NCBI RefSeq assembly: GCF_041261445.1
Contig: NZ_JBGCCU010000019.1
Location: 176,284-240,283 of the forward strand
Origin: Catenulispora sp. EB89
Lineage (GTDB): Bacteria > Actinomycetota > Actinomycetes > Streptomycetales > Catenulisporaceae
Direction of reading: 5' to 3'
Length of the DNA stretch: 64,000 bases
This document shows positions 59,074-64,000 of the stretch, one piece after another. A program made the translations under genes and the position numbers. Positions within the stretch are counted from its first letter, which is position 1. The number at the start of each line of letters is the position of its first letter. The notes beneath the pieces are model-generated. The model was given only the letters and a program-made list of their open reading frames with translations, did no database searches and was not told the origin of the DNA.

Positions 59074-59273
59074 GTTCTGAGAATGACAGCAAATCTCAGG
59101 GAACGTCAATATCGCGGGATATCCGTCTCAGTATTCGGCGCGATACGGCGTGATTCGGCGGCGATTCGGCCGCTTTTCGGCGGTGCGTCCGCACGATTCG
59201 GCCAAGTGGCCCAGACGAGCGAGCCGGGATCGGCCCTACCGGCGCGCGCCGGCCCGGCCGTAGTGTTCGGGGC

Positions 59274-59774
59274 ATGTCCTACCCCTCACCTCGCTACTTC
59301 GCCGAGCAGGGCGAAGTCAGCGCCACGTTCCGGACCGCCGACGCCGAGCCCGAGCTGAACATCGGGGGCGCCTCGCGCGTCAGCCTGCTGTCCACCGGCG
59401 GGACCACCGGCGGTCTGTACGGCCTGTACCGCTGGGACATGCTCCCGGGGAAGCCGAAGAGCACGACGTCGAGCGGGCACTACCACCGCACGTTCTCCGA
59501 GGCCTTCTTCATCCTGGACGGCAGCGTCGCGCTGTACGACGGCGAGACCTGGCGCGACGCGAACGCGGGGGACTACCTGTTCGTGCCGCCGGGCGGCGTG
59601 CACAGCTTCGCGAACACCTCGGGGGAGGCGGCGTCGATGCTGGTGCTGTTCGCGCCGGGGGCGCCGCGCGAGCCGTACTTCGAGGAGCTGGCGGAGATCC
59701 GGAACGCGGGGCGGGTGTTGTCGCCGGAGGAGTGGACCGAGCTCTACGCGCGGCACGACCAGTTCATGACCTGA
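59274..59774 (+). CDS. Cupin-domain protein
   Basis: 166 residues. Single conserved cupin with metal-binding motif 1 GHYHRTFSEAFFILDGSVALYDG (HxH...E) and motif 2 DYLFVPPGGVHSFAN. Cupins of this kind include small dioxygenases and sugar-binding regulators; nothing identifies the substrate. The gene starts 200 bp after the leader peptide start on the opposite strand and is convergent with the methyltransferase gene downstream. Confidence 0.8.
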   Translation: MSYPSPRYFAEQGEVSATFRTADAEPELNIGGASRVSLLSTGGTTGGLYGLYRWDMLPGKPKSTTSSGHYHRTFSEAFFILDGSVALYDGETWRDANAGDYLFVPPGGVHSFANTSGEAASMLVLFAPGAPREPYFEELAEIRNAGRVLSPEEWTELYARHDQFMT

Positions 59775-59811
59775 TCGACGGGACCGGATCGATGGGACCT
59801 GATCGCAAGGA

Positions 59812-60522
59812 TCAGAGTTCCGGCTTGGAAGCCCGAAGAGAGAACGTGATCGGTACCGGCGTCCCGCCCTCGGCGAAGCGTTCCAGGACCAGGCCCGCGT
59901 CGGCCACCATGTGCAGCAGGTCGGGCAGCGGCCAATGCGTCGCGCCGACCTTGTCGCGCACCCCGTTCGACGTCCACGAGTCCGTCGTCCACCGCCCCGC
60001 GTCGAGGTAGCCGGGGCGGATGACCGTCGCCGCCGGGTCGCCGCGGTCGGCGAACCCGCCGCAGAAGCACGGATGCACGCCGACGTGCACGAACCTCCCG
60101 CCGGGCCGCAGGATCCGCGCGGCCTCGGCGACGACCCGCGCGTAGCCCGGCATGTCGGTGTGGACCATCACGGCGATCACGGCGTCGAGCGAACCGGTCC
60201 CGATCGGAAGGTGTTCGGCGTCGGCGCGCGCGACGGGAAGCCGGCCGGCGGCGTACGCCAGCATTCCCGAGGACAGGTCGACGCCGACCGGCGTCCAGCC
60301 GAGCGCACGGACCGCCGCGGCGTGCGCTCCGGTGCCGCAGCCGATCTCCAGACAGGCGGGGCCGGGACCCTCAGGCGCTGCTCCGAGCAGCGCGGCGAGG
60401 GCGGCGTTGATGCCGATCGGATCGGCATCGCCCTGCGCGGCGAGGAATTCCGTCTCGTACCAGTCGGCGATCGCGTCGTAGGCCGGGGGCGTGGCAGGCG
60501 TGGCAGGCGTGGAGTTCGGCAT
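59812..60522 (-). CDS. Class I SAM-dependent methyltransferase
   Basis: 236 residues from ATG 60522 (MPNSTPATPATPPAYDAIADWYE); the open frame extends to 60669 but the extra part is Arg-rich and unlike the family. Motif I CLEIGCGTGAHAAAVRALG, VGVDLSSGMLAYA, VARADAEHLPIGTGSLDAVIAVMVHTDMPGY and ARILRPGGRFVHVGVHP are those of the methyltransferase_11 group. Start choice is uncertain because the ribosome site GAAGG is close. Divergent from lon. Substrate unknown. Confidence 0.85.
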   Translation of the reverse strand: MPNSTPATPATPPAYDAIADWYETEFLAAQGDADPIGINAALAALLGAAPEGPGPACLEIGCGTGAHAAAVRALGWTPVGVDLSSGMLAYAAGRLPVARADAEHLPIGTGSLDAVIAVMVHTDMPGYARVVAEAARILRPGGRFVHVGVHPCFCGGFADRGDPAATVIRPGYLDAGRWTTDSWTSNGVRDKVGATHWPLPDLLHMVADAGLVLERFAEGGTPVPITFSLRASKPEL

Positions 60523-60708
60523 GCCTTCGACACTGCCCGGCACCGAGCTCGGCCGCTGCGGCATCTGCTCCCGGCGGTCGGCCCTCTGCTCACAGCGGAC
60601 GCCTCCCGACACTGGTGCCGACCTGCGCAAACCTCGTCGCCTTCCACCACCGCGTATGCGATCGCTCACAGCGAACGGCCCCTCGGGAACACCACGCGGC
60701 GCCCAGAC

Positions 60709-60729
60709 ATTGAGTGAGTCAGACTCAAC
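60709..60729 (+). promoter_or_regulatory. HspR-associated inverted repeat (HAIR) operator upstream of lon
   Basis: TTGAGT (60710-60715), seven bases, ACTCAA (60723-60728). This is the core of the CTTGAGT-N7-ACTCAAG HAIR element bound by the heat-shock repressor HspR in Streptomyces and mycobacteria, where lon is a known member of the regulon. It ends 27 bp before the lon ATG. Confidence 0.85.
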
Positions 60730-60755
60730 TTACTTCTTGTAGGGAGCCACAGCGA

Positions 60756-63272
60756 ATGAGTGAGAACATGACCGGCGCGACCAAGGCCTTCCCGGTCATC
60801 CCGCTGGACGACGCGGTCGTCCTGCCGGGCATGGTCGTGCCGCTGGATTTGTCCGACTCCGAGACCCGCGCGGCCGTCGACGCCGCCGCCAACGGCCCCA
60901 CCCGCGGGGGCAAGCAGCAGGTGCTGCTCGTGCCGCGGCTGGACGGCAACTACGCCAAGTCCGGCGTCGTCGCCATCATCGAGCAGACCGGCCGGATGGC
61001 CGGCTCCGGACGCATGGTCGCCGTGGTGCGCGGGACGCACCGGGCCACCATCGGCGTCGGGACCACCGGTCCGGGCGCGGCCCTGTGGGTCGAGGCGATC
61101 GTGCTCGAGGAGCCGCCGATCACCTCCAGGACCCGCGAGCTGGCCAAGGAGTACAAGGACCTGGCCATCGAGATCCTGCAGCACCGCGAGGCCTTCCAGG
61201 TCGTCGACATGGTGCAGCAGATCTCCGACCCCTCGCAGCTGGCGGACTCCGCCGGCTACGCGCCGTACCTGAAGGCCGCGCAGAAGATCGAGCTGCTGGA
61301 GACGCTGAGCGTCGACGAGCGGCTGGAGAAGCTGCTGACCTGGGGCCGCGAGCACCTGGTGGAGCTGGACGTCAACGAGTCCATCCGCAAGGACGTCGAG
61401 GACGGGATGGAGAAGCAGCAGCGCGAGTTTCTGCTGCGTCGCCAGCTCTCTGCCATCCGTAAGGAACTGGCTGAGCTCGACGGCAAGGAGGCCTCCGAAG
61501 AGGAGGACTACCGGTCCCGCGTCGAGGCCGCTGACCTTCCCGACAAGGTCCGCGAGGCGGCGCTGAAGGAAGTGGACAAGCTGGAGCGCTCCGGGGACCA
61601 GAACCCCGAGGCCGGCTGGATCCGCACCTGGCTGGACACCGTCCTGGAGATGCCGTGGAGCGAGCGCTCCGAGGACTCCTACGACATCGCCGGCGCGCGC
61701 GCCGTCCTGGACGCCGACCACGCGGGTCTGGACGACGTCAAGGAGCGCATCGTCGAGTACCTGGCGGTGCGGAAGAAGCGGCAGGACAAGGGTCTGGAGC
61801 TGGTCGGCGGACGTCGTTCCGGCGCGGTGCTGGCCCTGGTCGGCCCGCCCGGCGTCGGCAAGACCAGCCTCGGCGAGTCCGTGGCGCGCGCCATGGGCCG
61901 CAAGTTCGTCCGCGTCGCCCTCGGCGGTGTGCGGGACGAGGCCGAGATCCGCGGTCACCGGCGTACCTACGTCGGCGCGCTGCCCGGCCGGATCGTGCGT
62001 GCCATCAAGGACGCCGGCACGATGAACCCGGTCGTGCTGCTGGACGAGATCGACAAGGTCGGCGCCGACTACCGCGGCGACCCGACGGCGGCCCTGCTGG
62101 AGGTCCTGGACCCGGCGCAGAACCACACGTTCCGCGACCACTACCTGGAGGTCGAGCTCGACCTGTCGGACGTGGTGTTCCTGGCCACGGCGAACGTCCT
62201 GGAGTCCATCCCGGGCCCGCTGCTGGACCGCATGGAGCTGGTGCGCCTCGACGGCTACACCGAGGACGAGAAGGTCCTGATCGCCCGCGACCACCTGCTG
62301 CCGCGCCAGATCGACCGCGCCGGGCTGTCCACCGACGAGGTGGCGTTCGACGACGAGGCGCTGCGGCTGCTGGCTCAGCAGTACACGCGGGAGGCCGGTG
62401 TGCGTGATTTGGAGCGCGCCATCTCCCGGGTGCTGCGGAAGGTCGCTGCGAAGACGGCCCTGGCGGATTCTGAAGCCGCGGCCAAAAGCTCGGCGACGGT
62501 TCTGGATCAGGACGCTGAAGTCGCATCCGGCGACGCACCTGGTGCGAGCACGGACGCGGCTGACGTCGAGGTGACGGACGCCGAGGTGACACCCGAGGGT
62601 TCGAAGGCGCAGCTCACCATCACGGTCGAGAACCTGAAGGACTACCTGGGCCGTCCCCGCCACACCCCGGAGACCGCCGACCGCCTGGCCGTGCCGGGCG
62701 TGGCGACGGGCCTGGCGGTGACCGGCGCCGGCGGCGAGGTGCTCTTCGTCGAGGCCTCCCTGTCCGACCCGGAGACCGGCGGCACCGGCCTGAGCCTGAC
62801 CGGCCAGCTGGGCGACGTGATGAAGGAGTCGGCGCAGATCGCGCTGAGCTACCTGCGCTCGCACGGCGCCGAGCTGGAGCTGCCGGTGGCGGACCTCAGC
62901 AAGCGCGCGGTGCACGTCCACGTGCCGGCCGGGGCCCAGCCCAAGGACGGCCCGAGCGCCGGCGTCACGATGACCACGGCCCTGGCCTCGCTCCTGAGCG
63001 GGCGCCTGGTCCGCAAGGACGTGGCGATGACCGGCGAGGTGTCCCTGACCGGCCGGGTCCTGCCGATCGGCGGCGTGAAGCAGAAGCTGCTGGCCGCGCA
63101 CCAGGCCGGTGCGACGACCGTGCTGCTGCCCAAGCGCAACGGCCCGGACCTGGACGACGTCCCGGCCGAGGTGCTGGACAAGCTGACCGTGCACCTGGTC
63201 GGCGACGTGCGCGAGGTCCTTGACCTCGCCCTGGAGCCCGCGGAGCGCCCTGTCGCTGTGGCTGCCGTCTAG
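60756..63272 (+). CDS. lon: ATP-dependent protease Lon
   Basis: 838 residues from ATG 60756, after AGGGAG; the longer frame to 60714 runs through the HAIR operator and is rejected. N-terminal substrate domain ([19 protein letters not shown]), AAA+ module with Walker [13 protein letters not shown] and Walker [40 protein letters not shown], and C-terminal protease with catalytic dyad Ser734 ([11 protein letters not shown]) and Lys777 (GGVKQKLL). An acidic stretch near residues 570-615 between AAA+ and protease is longer than in E. coli Lon. Regulated by HspR judging from the operator. Confidence 0.97.
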   Translation: MSENMTGATKAFPVIPLDDAVVLPGMVVPLDLSDSETRAAVDAAANGPTRGGKQQVLLVPRLDGNYAKSGVVAIIEQTGRMAGSGRMVAVVRGTHRATIGVGTTGPGAALWVEAIVLEEPPITSRTRELAKEYKDLAIEILQHREAFQVVDMVQQISDPSQLADSAGYAPYLKAAQKIELLETLSVDERLEKLLTWGREHLVELDVNESIRKDVEDGMEKQQREFLLRRQLSAIRKELAELDGKEASEEEDYRSRVEAADLPDKVREAALKEVDKLERSGDQNPEAGWIRTWLDTVLEMPWSERSEDSYDIAGARAVLDADHAGLDDVKERIVEYLAVRKKRQDKGLELVGGRRSGAVLALVGPPGVGKTSLGESVARAMGRKFVRVALGGVRDEAEIRGHRRTYVGALPGRIVRAIKDAGTMNPVVLLDEIDKVGADYRGDPTAALLEVLDPAQNHTFRDHYLEVELDLSDVVFLATANVLESIPGPLLDRMELVRLDGYTEDEKVLIARDHLLPRQIDRAGLSTDEVAFDDEALRLLAQQYTREAGVRDLERAISRVLRKVAAKTALADSEAAAKSSATVLDQDAEVASGDAPGASTDAADVEVTDAEVTPEGSKAQLTITVENLKDYLGRPRHTPETADRLAVPGVATGLAVTGAGGEVLFVEASLSDPETGGTGLSLTGQLGDVMKESAQIALSYLRSHGAELELPVADLSKRAVHVHVPAGAQPKDGPSAGVTMTTALASLLSGRLVRKDVAMTGEVSLTGRVLPIGGVKQKLLAAHQAGATTVLLPKRNGPDLDDVPAEVLDKLTVHLVGDVREVLDLALEPAERPVAVAAV

Positions 63273-63290
63273 GCGCACTCCGCGAGTAAA

Positions 63291-63332
63291 GCCGAAGCCC
63301 TGGACCGATCCCCTCCGGTCCAGGGCTTCGGC
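63291..63332. terminator. Bidirectional terminator between lon and the S66 peptidase
   Basis: GCCGAAGCCCTGGACCG pairs with CGGTCCAGGGCTTCGGC around GATCCCCTC. It sits between convergent genes. Confidence 0.9.
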
Positions 63333-63339
63333 ATGTGCG

Positions 63340-64000
63340 TCAGGAGGCGGGGTCCGCGGCAGGTACCACGGCGGGTTCAAGCAGCGACAGCGTCCGCCGC
63401 TCCGCGTCGAGCCCGACCCGGATCCCGACCGGCATCGGCAGGTTCGGCCCGGCGTGTCCGACCTCGACGTTGCCGAGGACCGGGATGTCCCGGTCGCCGA
63501 GGACGTCGAGCACGATCTCGCGCAGCGTCGGCGACGCACCGGGCTCCAACCCGATGACGTCGCGCGGAACGCCCACGACCATGCCGGCGATCCGGTCGAG
63601 GATGCCCGCGTGCCGCATGATCTGCAGGTAACTCCACACGTACGCGGCCTGGCCGCCGAACTCCTCCCAGAACAGCACGGCACCGTCGAATGCTTCGAGC
63701 GGCAGCCCGAACGGCGTCGCCTGGACCAGTGCGATGCGGTTGATCACTGCGCCGATGAGTGGGCCTTCGACCTGACCGGCCTGGCCAGCGCCACCAACCT
63801 GGCCAGCGCCACCAATCTGGCCAGCGCCACCAATCTGGCCAGCGCCACCAATCTGGCCGGCTCCACCAACCTGGGTAGCCGCGCCAGCCTGGGCAGCTGC
63901 ACCGGCCTGGGTAGCCGCGCCAGCCTGGGCAGCTGCACCGGCCTGGGTAGCCGCGCCAGCCTGGGCAGCTGCACCGGCCTGGGTAGCCGCGCCAGCCTGG
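63340..64000 (-). CDS. LD-carboxypeptidase (S66 family), C-terminal part; 5' end outside window
   Basis: The frame is open from the window edge to the stop at 63340. The C-terminal domain reads GPLIG...LEAFDGAVLFWEEFGGQAAYVWSYLQIMRHAGILDRIAGMVVG...PVLGNVEVGHAGPNLPMPVG, matching the S66 domain with the catalytic Glu (LFWEE) and His (GHAGPN). The Ser-bearing N-terminal domain is upstream of the window. Just before GPLIG, where homologues have a short linker, the frame encodes at least 70 residues of hexapeptide repeats (QIGGAG, QAGAAT). The GTG at 63747 is not a convincing start because the upstream frame joins the domain. The enzyme class cleaves the L-Lys/D-Ala bond in recycled muropeptides. 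Confidence 0.8.
   Translation of the reverse strand, partial: QAGAATQAGAAAQAGAATQAGAAAQAGAATQAGAAAQAGAATQVGGAGQIGGAGQIGGAGQIGGAGQVGGAGQAGQVEGPLIGAVINRIALVQATPFGLPLEAFDGAVLFWEEFGGQAAYVWSYLQIMRHAGILDRIAGMVVGVPRDVIGLEPGASPTLREIVLDVLGDRDIPVLGNVEVGHAGPNLPMPVGIRVGLDAERRTLSLLEPAVVPAADPAS
63781..64000. repeat. 18-bp tandem repeat (12 units and continuing past the window) in the S66 peptidase linker
   Basis: Units of 18 bp start at 63781 and every 18 bases to 63979. The first four or five are of the type ctggccagcgccaccaat; from 63871 two types alternate (ctgggtagccgcgccagc and ctgggcagctgcaccggc), giving a 36-bp higher-order period. All are in frame with the peptidase. Confidence 0.92.

Noticed and set aside
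60666..63683. Minus-strand open frame of 1005 codons opposite lon, reaching into the S66 peptidase region
   Set aside because: Antisense shadow of lon; it crosses a bidirectional terminator and has no family motifs.
63781..64000. Possible CRISPR array or direct-repeat locus
   Set aside because: The 18-bp units have no spacers and remain in frame with the S66 peptidase, so this is a coding minisatellite.

Overview
The window is a stretch of very GC-rich chromosome from a filamentous-type actinobacterium. The order gltB-gltD, pyk, ANTAR response regulator, livKHMGF, polA, rpsA, coaE resembles that of Streptomyces and its relatives. The decaprenyl-phosphoryl-arabinose genes (ubiA, dprE1, dprE2) and an exosortase with its anchor-type substrate point to the Catenulispora side of the group; this placement is inference from gene content only.

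Layout. 1-4.7 kb: end of a VIT1/CCC1-like transporter, a membrane-anchored phosphodiester glycosidase, and a MATE exporter divergent from a PadR regulator with a nested palindromic operator between them. 5-15 kb: glutamate synthase (gltBD), a DUF4190 protein, pyruvate kinase, an HTH-LAGLIDADG protein beside a class I tRNA with anticodon CAA, and an ANTAR response regulator. 15.6-21.6 kb: a complete branched-chain amino acid ABC transporter. 21.7-25 kb: phosphotransferase-fold protein, two membrane/secreted proteins of unknown function and a thioesterase. 25-32.8 kb: polA, a flippase-type MOP protein, a GT4 glycosyltransferase and two methyltransferases. 33-38 kb: rpsA, an MFS transporter, a membrane-anchored beta-propeller protein and a lipoprotein. 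38.06-40.07 kb: an ISL3-type insertion sequence with perfect 23-bp ends and an 8-bp target duplication; it carries a SMI1/KNR4 (SUKH)-like passenger gene besides its transposase. 40.3-44.2 kb: two paralogous exported N,N-dimethylformamidase-beta-like proteins. 44.3-48.2 kb: coaE, then ubiA-dprE1-dprE2 for the arabinan donor. 48.3-57.3 kb: an overlapping minus-strand operon (anchor protein, PIG-L deacetylase, GT2, exosortase, small membrane protein, ATP-grasp, UDP-GlcNAc 2-epimerase, HAD phosphatase) with two divergent LuxR-type regulators. 57.5-64 kb: a DszA/SnaA-type flavin monooxygenase behind a cysteine-rich leader peptide, a cupin, a methyltransferase, lon under an HspR-type HAIR operator, and the end of an LD-carboxypeptidase.

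Three things stand out. First, the ISL3 element with an immunity-like passenger whose stop codon lies in the terminal repeat. Second, the exosortase-centred operon, which reads like a cell-surface glycoprotein (glycan synthesis plus protein anchoring) system. Third, many otherwise ordinary enzymes here carry long in-frame low-complexity expansions (Ala/Gly/Ser/Glu-rich, often clear tandem repeats) placed in loops, linkers or tails. The class I tRNA with a leucine anticodon is a further oddity.
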